This document shows positions 7,863 to 16,503 of a stretch of DNA of 34,227 bases, in pieces. Location: NCBI GenBank assembly GCA_018401875.1, contig JAGYJZ010000016.1, positions 1-34,227 of the forward strand, in the 5' to 3' direction. The notes beneath the pieces are model-generated. The model had not been told where the DNA came from and made no database searches. It saw only the letters and a program-made list of their open reading frames with translations. Origin of the DNA: Salibacteraceae bacterium (lineage in GTDB: Bacteria; Bacteroidota; Bacteroidia; Flavobacteriales_G; Salibacteraceae). Both the position numbers and the translations under genes were made by a program. Each line of letters opens with the position of its first letter. Positions within the stretch are counted from its first letter, which is position 1.

Positions 7863-8441
7863 CTACTTCGCAAAATCTTTCTGAAACCATGATCCTCCAA
7901 CGGCAAAAACGTTAGAAAGTGCCAGGTAATCGCTGCTGGTAGCTTTTGAAATGCCGCCTGTTGGGCAAAACTTCACATCGGGAAATAATTGGCCGTATGC
8001 TTTTAGGGCATCGAGCCCACCAAACAAATTTGCTGGGAAAAATTTAAGCGTGTCGAGTCCTTGCTCTCTCGCCCACATGATCTCACTTGGCGTGGATGTG
8101 CCCGGCAAATAAGGAAGTTTTGACGCCTCCATTTCTGCCTGAAGTTCGCTGGTCAAACCCGGGCTCACCACAAAGTCGGCATTGATTTGAACGAGCTTAT
8201 CCAATTGCTCGGGAGAAGTGACGGTGCCTGCTCCTACGAGGAACCTGCCTTTGTACTCTTTTTTCAGCAACTCGATGGCTTGCATGCCTGCTTCGGTGCG
8301 CAAGGTAATTTCGATGCAACCCACCTGCTGAGCGATCAAATACTCGATGAATGCGGGCGCTTCTTCCGCGTTTGAAAACGTGACCACCGGCACCAATGTG
8401 TGCCCTTCCATTAACTTTCGAATTCCGTTTTGCATAGTCAT
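7863..8441 (-). CDS. eda: 2-dehydro-3-deoxy-phosphogluconate (KDPG) aldolase
   Basis: A 192-residue class I aldolase splitting KDPG into pyruvate and glyceraldehyde-3-phosphate, the last step of the Entner-Doudoroff pathway. The Schiff-base lysine is K133 in TLKFFPA and the catalytic glutamate is E44 in CIEITLRT; both agree in position with well-studied KDPG aldolases. The phosphate-binding GGIS follows near residue 168. It is a little shorter than the common 205-215 residues but no motif is missing. The start lies 3 bp after the edd stop codon; an alternative in-frame ATG is two codons later. It is the last gene of zwf-pgl-edd-eda and converges on the regulator gene with a 42-bp gap and no obvious terminator. 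Confidence 0.95.
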   Translation of the reverse strand: MTMQNGIRKLMEGHTLVPVVTFSNAEEAPAFIEYLIAQQVGCIEITLRTEAGMQAIELLKKEYKGRFLVGAGTVTSPEQLDKLVQINADFVVSPGLTSELQAEMEASKLPYLPGTSTPSEIMWAREQGLDTLKFFPANLFGGLDALKAYGQLFPDVKFCPTGGISKATSSDYLALSNVFAVGGSWFQKDFAK

Positions 8442-8444
8442 GGA

Positions 8445-10247
8445 TTAAATAATAAACGAAGCTCCTTCCTCACTTTCAGTGACCAATGGTTTCAAGCGGT
8501 TGAATAATTCACGTCCTACACCAAAAGAATCAAAGTTTTCAGCAATCGTGATAGATCTTTTTTGAACTTCTTCAAAATTCAAACACGTGAGCGTGCCTTT
8601 GTGTGCGTCCAATTCGATGATGTCGCCTGTTTTCAGCTTCGCAATTGGCCCTCCTTTGGCAGCTTCAGGACTCAGATGGATTGCAGCTGGAACTTTTCCT
8701 GAAGCTCCCGACATTCTGCCGTCAGTCACCAAAGCCACCTTGTAACCCTGACTCATCAGCAAGGCTAATGTTGGCGTAAGTTTATGCAATTCAGGCATTC
8801 CGATTGAATGCGCTCCTTGGTTTCTTACTACCACTACAACATCTTTATTCAATTCACCCTTTTTAAATGCCACGATCACATCATCTTGGTCTTCAAAAAC
8901 CACTGCCGGTGCTTTCACCACATAGTTTTCTTCTTTTACGGCTGAAACTTTAATCACTGACCGTCCTAGGTTTCCACTCAGAATTTTCAATCCGCCCGTT
9001 ATCGCAAACGGATTATCAACCCCTCTTAGCACGGTTTCATCCAACGACTTCTCGGGGGCATTTCTCCACGCTAATTGACCATCTTTTAAATAGGGCTCTT
9101 TTTCGTAGGCATCCAAGCCAATGCCTGCCGCTGTTTTTACATTTTCATTTAAAAACCCGCCAGCTCTGAGCGTTTTCATCAAAAACCCCATTCCACCACA
9201 CGCTTGAAAATGGTTAATGTCTGCCGATCCATTTGGATAAACACGCGTTAATTGCGGCACCACATCAGCTACTTCAGAGAAATCTTCCCAATTGATGATG
9301 ATTCCTGCTGCCTTGGCGATGGCTATTAAATGAATCGTATGATTTGTGGAACCGCCCGTGGCGATCAATCCAACCAAGGCATTCACGATACTTTCTTCAG
9401 TAATTACCTCAAAAAGAGGAGTGTATTCCTTGCCTTGGGCAGTTATTTCTGTCAATCGTTTAACGGTGTAATCATTCAACGCTTCGCGAAGCGGTGTTGC
9501 TGGAGTTACGAATGAGGCTCCAGGAAGGTGCACGCCCATAATCTCCATGAGCATTTGGTTGCTGTTTGCGGTGCCGTAGAATGTGCATGTGCCGGCAGAG
9601 TGATAAGACGCTGACTCTGCTTTCAACAGCTCGTCACGGCCAATTTTTCCCTCAGCATAATCCCTTCTGTATTGGGCCTTTTCTTCGTTTGTTATTCCGG
9701 ATTCCATTGGTCCTCCCGGAACAAAAATGAACGGAAGATGTCCGAAACGCAACGCCCCAATCATCATTCCGGGTACGATCTTATCGCAAATACCTAAGCA
9801 CATGCCGCCATCAAACATTTGATGCGACATGCCGATGGCTGTTGACAGGGCGATTATATCGCGGCTGAATAAAGAAAGCTCCATGCCTAGTTGGCCTTGG
9901 GTAACCCCGTCACACATGGCCGGAACGCCCGATGCTACTTGCGCCACTGCGCCATATTTTCTGGCAGATTGCCGCAGCGATTCTGGGTAATACTCGTAGG
10001 TTTTGTGCGCGCTCAGCATGTCGTTATACGCTGTGATGATGGCCAAATTTGCTTTGGTATTTCCACTCAGCGCCATTTTTTCATCGTCAGCACATGCAGC
10101 AAAAGCGTGGGCTAAATTCCCGCAAGCTAAATCGCCTCGTTTTACAGATGCGTTCTTTGAAGAGGTCATCAACGCGATGTATTCTGCCCTTGTTTTGCTC
10201 GAGCGTTGTTTAATGCGCTCGGTAATTTCCTTGATTCTTTTATTCAT
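8445..10247 (-). CDS. edd: 6-phosphogluconate dehydratase
   Basis: A 600-residue enzyme of the IlvD/Edd family, matching Edd length (about 600). It converts 6-phosphogluconate to KDPG with an iron-sulfur cluster. Cluster and active-site blocks are visible: the [16 protein letters not shown] segment, [28 protein letters not shown], and the C-terminal [15 protein letters not shown] block. Edd rather than dihydroxyacid dehydratase is supported by length and by location between pgl and eda. It starts 7 bp after pgl and ends 3 bp before eda, so the four genes form one operon expressed from the zwf promoter. Because the cluster is likely a [4Fe-4S], oxygen sensitivity is expected from family knowledge. 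Confidence 0.96.
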   Translation of the reverse strand: MNKRIKEITERIKQRSSKTRAEYIALMTSSKNASVKRGDLACGNLAHAFAACADDEKMALSGNTKANLAIITAYNDMLSAHKTYEYYPESLRQSARKYGAVAQVASGVPAMCDGVTQGQLGMELSLFSRDIIALSTAIGMSHQMFDGGMCLGICDKIVPGMMIGALRFGHLPFIFVPGGPMESGITNEEKAQYRRDYAEGKIGRDELLKAESASYHSAGTCTFYGTANSNQMLMEIMGVHLPGASFVTPATPLREALNDYTVKRLTEITAQGKEYTPLFEVITEESIVNALVGLIATGGSTNHTIHLIAIAKAAGIIINWEDFSEVADVVPQLTRVYPNGSADINHFQACGGMGFLMKTLRAGGFLNENVKTAAGIGLDAYEKEPYLKDGQLAWRNAPEKSLDETVLRGVDNPFAITGGLKILSGNLGRSVIKVSAVKEENYVVKAPAVVFEDQDDVIVAFKKGELNKDVVVVVRNQGAHSIGMPELHKLTPTLALLMSQGYKVALVTDGRMSGASGKVPAAIHLSPEAAKGGPIAKLKTGDIIELDAHKGTLTCLNFEEVQKRSITIAENFDSFGVGRELFNRLKPLVTESEEGASFII

Positions 10248-10254
10248 AATTTCT

Positions 10255-10929
10255 TTATTCTGCCCAAAACACTTCTAATTTTTTGGAAGTATTGCCTAAA
10301 AAAGCTGCGATGGGATAAGTGTGATAATCCCTTTTTTCTTCCGCTTTCTTCAAGATTAGCTGTTTTTCTTGACCATAGCAATGAAGAAAGAGCCGGTTGG
10401 CATCCATAATAGCCGGTCGAGTAAAGGTAATTCGTTGATGAGGTGCCGATTGCGGATTGGTAATGATGAGTTTTTCTTCCCCATTGATATTCATTCCCTG
10501 TTCTAATTCTGCTGCGTCAGGAAAGAGTGATGCGGTATGCCCATCGGTTCCCATACCCAAAATAACCGCACTGACGGGGAAAGGCTCTGAAGAAAATGCA
10601 TCACGCACGCATTGTAAGTTCTGCTCAGCATTGGCAGCATCGATCACCAAAGGAATAAACGTGGCCTTAGCAGCCTTATTTGTCAATAAATGCTTTTTCA
10701 CCAACCCTCCGTTTTGATCGGGGTGTCCATTAGGCACGAACCGTTCGTCTACCAAGGAAACAGTCACTTTGGTCCAATCAAGTTCCGTCTCCGAAAGCAA
10801 TTTAAATAGATTCACAGGTGTTGAACCTCCTGAAACCAAAAGCGTTGCACGGCCTCGTTGCTCGATATCTTGCTTAAGTGTTGTTGCAATTTCGGTCGCC
10901 AGCTTCGATTCTAGATCGCTTCTATTCAT
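10255..10929 (-). CDS. pgl: 6-phosphogluconolactonase
   Basis: A 224-residue DevB/NagB-superfamily lactonase hydrolysing 6-phosphogluconolactone to 6-phosphogluconate. Signature blocks are LVSGGSTP (31-38), SLVDERFVP (58-66) and LGMGTDGHTASLFP (124-137). Length fits the family (220-240). Its start overlaps the 3' end of zwf by 8 bp, indicating translational coupling, and edd follows after 7 bp. It acts in the cytosol immediately after Zwf. Confidence 0.95.
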   Translation of the reverse strand: MNRSDLESKLATEIATTLKQDIEQRGRATLLVSGGSTPVNLFKLLSETELDWTKVTVSLVDERFVPNGHPDQNGGLVKKHLLTNKAAKATFIPLVIDAANAEQNLQCVRDAFSSEPFPVSAVILGMGTDGHTASLFPDAAELEQGMNINGEEKLIITNPQSAPHQRITFTRPAIMDANRLFLHCYGQEKQLILKKAEEKRDYHTYPIAAFLGNTSKKLEVFWAE

Positions 10930-12424
10930 CGCTGTCCTCCAACTTTTTCTGGGCTTTTATGACGTGGCGTGATTTCACCCATTCGTGGTCGCCATCCATT
11001 ATTTTATCTCCAGGTCCCCACGTTCCGGCTTCGTAAAGGATATTCGGCATTTTTGTTTTATCCCAATTGGTCAATAGCGACTCTGCCCATGTCCATGCTG
11101 CTTTTACTTCATCTCTACGCATAAACAGGGTTTGATTTCCGCGCACAACATCCATCAAGAGGCGTTCATAGGCTTCTGGAAAACGCTGGTCAAAATGCTC
11201 AGCATAGTCCAGTTCCAGTGAAAACGGCTTGTATCGGTAACCCCCAGGACCGGGGATTTTAACCATTTGTTGCAATTCGATGCGCTCTTCAGGCTGCAGT
11301 CGGATGGTCAACTTATTGTTCGCCATTTTTTTCCGGTCGGGGAATAAGTTGTGCGGCACATCTTTAAAGTTGATCACGATTTCTGAATACCGATGTGGCA
11401 TGCGTTTGCCTGTGCGCAAAAAGAAGGGTACTCCGCCCCACCGCCAGTTATCTACATAGGCTTTCAACGCCACAAATGTTTCGGTATTCGATTCAAATTT
11501 ATCAATGTCTTCGAGGTACGATGGCAGTCTTCCTTCACCTGTATTTCCTCGCGTATATTGCCCCCGCACTGTATCTGTTAAAATCGAATTTTTGTCGTAA
11601 AGGCGTAAAGCCCTTAATACTTTCAACTTTTCATCGCGCACCAAATCGGCCTCGAGCATTACCGGTGGCTCCATCGCAATCAAGCAAAGCAGTTGCAGCA
11701 AATGGTTTTGAACCATGTCGCGCAGGGCACCGTATTTATCGTAAAATCCACCGCGCGTTCCCACGCCAATCGACTCAGCCACCGTGATTTGGATGTTGTC
11801 AATATCTTGGGCATTCCATGAGCTTTCGAAAATGTTGTTGGCAAATCGAAGGACCATAAGATTTTGCACCGTCTCCTTGCCGAGGTAATGGTCAATACGA
11901 TAAATCTGCTCTTCGGGAAAGTGCTTTGCCACGTGATTATTGACTTCTTCTGAGCTCTTTAAATCTGTTCCGAGCGGCTTTTCAAGAACAACACGAGAAT
12001 TTGGGATGATGTATCCGTGGTTATCGATGTATTCGCAAATTGGACCGAACGCTGCTGCAGGCGTTGCCAAATAAAACACCCTAATCGGATGAAAATCTTT
12101 GGTGAACCATTTGGCCACGTGCGCATCTTCAACGTTTTTTCCCGTATCGATTTGCGCGTAGGTAACCATCGATAGAAGCTTTGAAACAACCTCATTGTCT
12201 GCGTCAGGGATGAACTCTTTGAGGCTTTGTTCGAGTTGATTGATAAACTCTTTTTGGGTGCGTTTGGTGCGTGCCACGGCCATAATCCGGCTCGATTCAT
12301 CGATTTGATGCTCGTTTAAACGATGGTAAAGCGCGGGGAATATTTTCCTCAATGACAAGTCTCCATCTCCTCCGAAGATTACGAGATCGAAATTGTCCAT
12401 GGTTTGCTTTTGATTGGTTGTCAT
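10922..12424 (-). CDS. zwf: glucose-6-phosphate 1-dehydrogenase
   Basis: A 500-residue enzyme oxidising glucose-6-phosphate to 6-phosphogluconolactone with NAD(P)+. The nucleotide loop is FGGDGDLSLRK (17-27) and the substrate-binding signature is RIDHYLGKE (176-184). The motif GGDGDL in place of the common GASGDL is a minor variant. It is first in zwf-pgl-edd-eda, with a promoter box at 12442-12449 and a palindrome at 12458-12474 directly upstream. An alternative start eight codons in (MDNFDL) would also leave an intact domain; the first ATG is kept because it lies 17 bp after the promoter box. No gnd is in the window, so the operon directs 6-phosphogluconate into Entner-Doudoroff. Confidence 0.97.
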   Translation of the reverse strand: MTTNQKQTMDNFDLVIFGGDGDLSLRKIFPALYHRLNEHQIDESSRIMAVARTKRTQKEFINQLEQSLKEFIPDADNEVVSKLLSMVTYAQIDTGKNVEDAHVAKWFTKDFHPIRVFYLATPAAAFGPICEYIDNHGYIIPNSRVVLEKPLGTDLKSSEEVNNHVAKHFPEEQIYRIDHYLGKETVQNLMVLRFANNIFESSWNAQDIDNIQITVAESIGVGTRGGFYDKYGALRDMVQNHLLQLLCLIAMEPPVMLEADLVRDEKLKVLRALRLYDKNSILTDTVRGQYTRGNTGEGRLPSYLEDIDKFESNTETFVALKAYVDNWRWGGVPFFLRTGKRMPHRYSEIVINFKDVPHNLFPDRKKMANNKLTIRLQPEERIELQQMVKIPGPGGYRYKPFSLELDYAEHFDQRFPEAYERLLMDVVRGNQTLFMRRDEVKAAWTWAESLLTNWDKTKMPNILYEAGTWGPGDKIMDGDHEWVKSRHVIKAQKKLEDSDE

Positions 12425-12441
12425 AGTTGTAATAAGATGCT

Positions 12442-12449
12442 CAAAGATA
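12442..12449 (-). promoter_or_regulatory. predicted promoter box of zwf-pgl-edd-eda
   Basis: Minus-strand TATCTTTG is an exact TAnnTTTG match, 17 bp before the zwf ATG and 8 bp downstream of the palindrome at 12458-12474. Confidence 0.6.
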
Positions 12450-12457
12450 ATTTACTT

Positions 12458-12474
12458 AGTGTAGTTTTTACACT
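12458..12474. promoter_or_regulatory. palindromic operator site upstream of zwf
   Basis: AGTGTA-GTTTT-TACACT, a perfect 6-bp inverted repeat with a 5-bp spacer. The arms are identical to those at 7023-7039, and CTTAGTGTA is shared on the gene-proximal side. Its position covers the usual -33 region of the zwf promoter, so binding could repress, or affect sigma contact. It is also about 46 bp upstream of the rightward yqaA box. Confidence 0.68.
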
Positions 12475-12520
12475 ATCTATTTGATATTTAATCTGCGCTT
12501 AACAAAGCATAACTAACACT

Positions 12521-12528
12521 TACTATTG
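12521..12528 (+). promoter_or_regulatory. possible promoter box of yqaA
   Basis: TACTATTG, the same TAnnATTG variant as before gap, 24 bp before the ATG at 12553. Confidence 0.35.
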
Positions 12529-12552
12529 TTATATCAAAGCTAATTACTGAAA

Positions 12553-12993
12553 ATGTACTGGATAGAACTTGGACTGATCGGCTTATTTATCGCCACGTTT
12601 TTGGCGGCCACAATTCTTCCGTTTAGTTCTGAAGCAGTGCTTGCAGGCGTGCTTATGGCTGGACTCGACCCTGTTTCGTGCCTCATCGTTGCCACGTTGG
12701 GCAATACGTTGGGTGGAATGAGCAGTTTTGGTTTGGGTTATTTAGGTGATTGGCGATGGATCAAACGCTATTTGCGTGTGGATGAAAAAAGCGTAGTGAA
12801 ATGGAAACAACTGGTGGATCGCTTTGGCGCTTACACGGCATTGTTGTGTTGGTTGCCATTTGTGGGCGATGTTATAGCCATCGCTTTAGGCTTGTTTAAA
12901 GCAAACATTGTGCGTGTGCTGCTTTGGATGACCATCGGTAAAATGGCCCGCTATGCCGTTGTGATTTGGATTTATTATTCAGCTACGAACTGA
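12553..12993 (+). CDS. YqaA-type (DedA/SNARE-associated superfamily) membrane protein
   Basis: A 146-residue inner-membrane protein with about three to four hydrophobic segments (roughly 5-25, 40-62, 93-113, 121-142). The sequence ILPFSSEAVLAG followed by VATLGNTLGGMSSFGLG matches the YqaA branch of the DedA-like family, where a conserved Glu after a re-entrant loop and a Gly-rich turn are typical. PFVGD at 102-106 is also characteristic. Members are linked to membrane and lipid homeostasis, but the precise transport role of this branch is not established. Its stop codon abuts that of mfd in the palindrome TGATCA (12991-12996). It is probably unrelated in function to the sugar genes. Confidence 0.8.
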   Translation: MYWIELGLIGLFIATFLAATILPFSSEAVLAGVLMAGLDPVSCLIVATLGNTLGGMSSFGLGYLGDWRWIKRYLRVDEKSVVKWKQLVDRFGAYTALLCWLPFVGDVIAIALGLFKANIVRVLLWMTIGKMARYAVVIWIYYSATN

Positions 12994-15900
12994 TCAAGAT
13001 TCAAGGTGCATCACCTCTTCCATGGTTTCTGCCGCCTTATCGAGCGTAGAAATATTGGTGAATACTAAACTCAAGCGTTCATTGCGCTCCCTGATTTGAA
13101 CGCGATTCGGATGGGCTTGAACATACTTCAACACCTTTTCAAATTTTGGCGATTGAAAATAGGTCGATGTTTTATCAGCGATGAAGTAGCCGATGATCTT
13201 CTTGTTTTTGAACACCACCTTCTCAAACCCAATGTCTTTTCCTGCCCAAATCAATTGCTTCGACTTGAGCAAGCGATCAAACGAAGGCGGAATTGGCCCG
13301 AAACGGTCTTCTACACCTTTCATGAAATGCTCCAACGCCTCCATATCATTGACATCGGCCAAGCTTCGATAAATATTCATGCGCTCGGTGATGTTGTTGA
13401 TGTAGTCATCGGGAATCATCACTTCGAGGTCAGTTTCTAACTGACAATCGCTCACATAAACGCGTTCTTTATCTTCCTCAAACAAGCCTTTAAACTCTGT
13501 TTCTTTGAGTTCTTCCATGGCTTCTTCGAGGATCTTCTGATAGGTTTCATAGCCAATATCGGTGATAAACCCGCTCTGCTCGCCACCCAATAAATTTCCA
13601 GCACCCCGGATGTCTAAATCGCGCATCGCAATGCTGAATCCGCTCCCCAATTCACTAAACTGCTCGATGGCCGTCAAACGTTTTCGGGCTTCGTTCGTTA
13701 AGGTACTCATCGGTGGACAGAGTAAATAACAAAACGCTTTTCTATTTGAACGCCCAACTCGGCCGCGCATTTGGTGTAAATCGCTAAGCCCAAAGTTTTG
13801 CGCTTGGTTGATAATGATGGTGTTGGCATTTGGAATATCCAACCCACTTTCAATGATCGTAGTTGAAACCAACACGTCAAACTCGCCTTCAATAAACCGC
13901 AGCATCACTTCTTCGAGCTGATGGCCTTCCATTTGTCCATGGGCAAAATCAACTTCTGCTTCGGGAACGATCTTTTTGATCATGGCGCATACTTCAGCAA
14001 TATTCTGAACCCGATTGTGGATGAAGAAAATTTGGCCGTTTCGCGTGAGCTCCGCATAAATGGCATCTTTAATCACCGCTTCATTAAACGTGTGAAGCTC
14101 TGTTTGCACCGGATAGCGATTGGGCGGTGGTGTATTGATCACACTCAAATCACGGGCTCCCATGAGCGAAAATTGGAGTGTACGAGGAATGGGCGTGGCT
14201 GTTAGCGTGAGCGAATCCACATTGACGCGCATCGTTTTCAATTTGTCCTTCACACCCACACCAAACTTTTGCTCCTCGTCAATAATCATGAGGCCGAGGT
14301 CTTTAAATTTCACGTCCTTCCCAACGATGCGGTGCGTTCCGATGAGGATGTCAATTTTACCTTCGGCCAACTTCTTGAGCGTTTCCTTTTGTTGCTTAGC
14401 CGATCTGAATCGGTTGATGTAATCTACCGTAACAGGAAAATCTTTCAGTCGATCGCTGAAGGTTTTGTAATGCTGAGCTGTGAGGATGGTTGTTGGTGCG
14501 AGAATCGCCACTTGCTTTCCGTCAGTGGCTGCCTTAAATGCCGCACGCACTGCCACTTCGGTTTTTCCAAAACCCACATCGCCACACACTAAACGGTCCA
14601 TCGGATAGGGTTTTTCTAAGTCGGCTTTGATGGCATTGGTGGCTTTTTCTTGATCGGGTGTGTCTTCGTAAATGAAAGACGATTCGAGTTCGGTTTGCAG
14701 GTACGTATCGGGGCTGTAAGCAAACCCGTCCTTCAGTTTTCGCTCGGCATACAGTTTAATCAAGTCGTAGGCGATCTCCTTGACCTTTTTCTTGGTTTTA
14801 TTTTTAAGATTTTGCCAAGCATTAGAGCCCAACTTATTGATTTTAGGCGGAGTGCCTTCTTTGCCCACAAATTTTGAAATGCGGTGCAGCGAATGGATAC
14901 TCACATAAAGCACATCTCCACCAGAATAAATCAGTCGGATGGCTTCTTGCATTTGTCCGTTCACATCAATTTTTTGGATACCAGAATATTGCCCAATGCC
15001 GTGGTCAATATGCACTACGTAATCGCCTGGCTGAAGGTCGCTAAGCTCTTTCAGGGTGATTTGCCGTTCAGAATCAGCAAAGCCTTCTTTCAGTCGGTAG
15101 CGGTGGTAGCGCTCAAACAATTGGTGGTCAGTGTAGCACACCAATTTCGCATCGTGGTCGATAAATCCTTCGTGAATGGCTGTATTGATGCCCTCAAAAT
15201 CAAACGGCCGTTCTTCGCCATCTTTCGTTTGAAGAATATCTTCAAAGATTTGGTGAAGGCGCGCAATTTGCTTTGGGTTTGACGTAAAAATGTAGTTGTA
15301 AAACCCATTGCGGGTGTGGTTTGTCAAGTCATTGATCAGCAGATCAAAATTTTTGTTGAACGAAACCTGAGGTGTTTGATTAAACCTGATTTCCACATCG
15401 GGCTTGATCAAACTTGGCCGATCAAATTCCACTTGCGTGAAGGCGCTCAGCTCCTCCAAATAAACCTCTTCGCTGAGGTATAATTCTGATGGCGGCACCT
15501 GTTTTATAGCTCCCTTCAACCGCGAAAACTTCTCTTCTGCTTTTTTAAATCCGTCTGCCACATGCTCTTGGATCAACTCAAAATTCTTGAGCCAAATGAC
15601 TGTGCTTTCTGGGATGTATTGCAAAAATGTTTGACGAATTTCCTTGAGCGCCTGCTTTTGAACATCTGGAATAATGCTAATGTGGCCGTGGTCTTTGACG
15701 CTCAATTGCGTAACAGGATCAAACGTGCGCAGGCTATCCACTTGGGCTCCAAACAACTCCACCCGATAAGGCCGATCGCTCGAAAAGCTCCAAATATCAA
15801 CGATGCCGCCCCTGATGGCGTATTGACCCGGTTGATACACAAAATCTACGCGCTCAAACTCCAATTCTTGCAGCATTTCATTGATAAAGTCTTGCGACAA

Positions 15901-16383
15901 TTTATCACCAACATTCACGGTGAGTGTATTCTTTACTAAGCTTTGCTTGGTCACCACCTTTTCAGAAAGAGCATCGGCATAAGTAACGATCACAAAATGC
16001 CGTTTTCGCGTGTTGATGGCACTCAATACTTCAGCCCGCATCAGGCCATTTTCGCCTTCTTTTCGTTTGCCAGAAAATTCTTCTAAATCTTCCTGCGCAG
16101 CCTCGTAGGCCTTTTTGCCGCTGTGTGGAAAGAAGAAAATTCTGTTGGGCGAAATGAGGTTTTGAAGGTCGTTGAAGAAATAGGCCGCTTCTTCGCGATC
16201 GTTGAACACTAAAAGGTGATGAACATCCTCTTTTTTGAACGCGGCTGCCACGATAAAGCTCAATGCCGAGCCTGCAATGCCTTTCAAGCGATGACGAACG
16301 GGCAGTTCACGGTCAGGTCCAAAGTTGAATTGATCAATTTGAGGACTTTTTTCAAAATGCTTTTTGAGGTCGTCTATTCCCAC
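12994..16383 (-). CDS. mfd: transcription-repair coupling factor
   Basis: A 1129-residue ATP-dependent translocase that removes stalled RNA polymerase at DNA lesions and recruits UvrA; length is typical (about 1100-1150). In order: UvrB-like N-terminal region (about 30-340), CarD-like RNA-polymerase-interaction domain (446-510, beginning LQPGDYVVHIDHGIGQY), helicase motifs Walker A GDVGFGKT (601-608), DEEQ box (702-705), TATPIPRTL, then the translocation and motif VI region ending QMRGRVGRS, and a C-terminal TRCF domain. The start is GTG at 16383; no in-frame ATG lies between it and the upstream TAG. It stands alone, converging with yqaA on a shared 6-bp stop palindrome. Confidence 0.97.
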   Translation of the reverse strand: MGIDDLKKHFEKSPQIDQFNFGPDRELPVRHRLKGIAGSALSFIVAAAFKKEDVHHLLVFNDREEAAYFFNDLQNLISPNRIFFFPHSGKKAYEAAQEDLEEFSGKRKEGENGLMRAEVLSAINTRKRHFVIVTYADALSEKVVTKQSLVKNTLTVNVGDKLSQDFINEMLQELEFERVDFVYQPGQYAIRGGIVDIWSFSSDRPYRVELFGAQVDSLRTFDPVTQLSVKDHGHISIIPDVQKQALKEIRQTFLQYIPESTVIWLKNFELIQEHVADGFKKAEEKFSRLKGAIKQVPPSELYLSEEVYLEELSAFTQVEFDRPSLIKPDVEIRFNQTPQVSFNKNFDLLINDLTNHTRNGFYNYIFTSNPKQIARLHQIFEDILQTKDGEERPFDFEGINTAIHEGFIDHDAKLVCYTDHQLFERYHRYRLKEGFADSERQITLKELSDLQPGDYVVHIDHGIGQYSGIQKIDVNGQMQEAIRLIYSGGDVLYVSIHSLHRISKFVGKEGTPPKINKLGSNAWQNLKNKTKKKVKEIAYDLIKLYAERKLKDGFAYSPDTYLQTELESSFIYEDTPDQEKATNAIKADLEKPYPMDRLVCGDVGFGKTEVAVRAAFKAATDGKQVAILAPTTILTAQHYKTFSDRLKDFPVTVDYINRFRSAKQQKETLKKLAEGKIDILIGTHRIVGKDVKFKDLGLMIIDEEQKFGVGVKDKLKTMRVNVDSLTLTATPIPRTLQFSLMGARDLSVINTPPPNRYPVQTELHTFNEAVIKDAIYAELTRNGQIFFIHNRVQNIAEVCAMIKKIVPEAEVDFAHGQMEGHQLEEVMLRFIEGEFDVLVSTTIIESGLDIPNANTIIINQAQNFGLSDLHQMRGRVGRSNRKAFCYLLCPPMSTLTNEARKRLTAIEQFSELGSGFSIAMRDLDIRGAGNLLGGEQSGFITDIGYETYQKILEEAMEELKETEFKGLFEEDKERVYVSDCQLETDLEVMIPDDYINNITERMNIYRSLADVNDMEALEHFMKGVEDRFGPIPPSFDRLLKSKQLIWAGKDIGFEKVVFKNKKIIGYFIADKTSTYFQSPKFEKVLKYVQAHPNRVQIRERNERLSLVFTNISTLDKAAETMEEVMHLES

Positions 16384-16503
16384 GTTTCTTACGAATCGCG
16401 AAAGTCGCTAAAAGTTGATTGCTAAATGGCGTTGGTACTGATTAAGTGCCTAATGCTTGCCAATTTCATTATTCTGTGGCAGCAATGTTAGCATGGCAAA
16501 GGA

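Noticed and set aside
11395..11787. A 130-codon open frame on the plus strand inside zwf
   Set aside because: It lies entirely antisense to a well-supported zwf with all motifs intact, and its translation has no recognisable features.
16384..16503. Interval between mfd and the GH3 gene examined for an RNA gene or terminator
   Set aside because: Only short inverted repeats (for example TTGCCA/TGGCAA) without a T tract were seen; nothing convincing.
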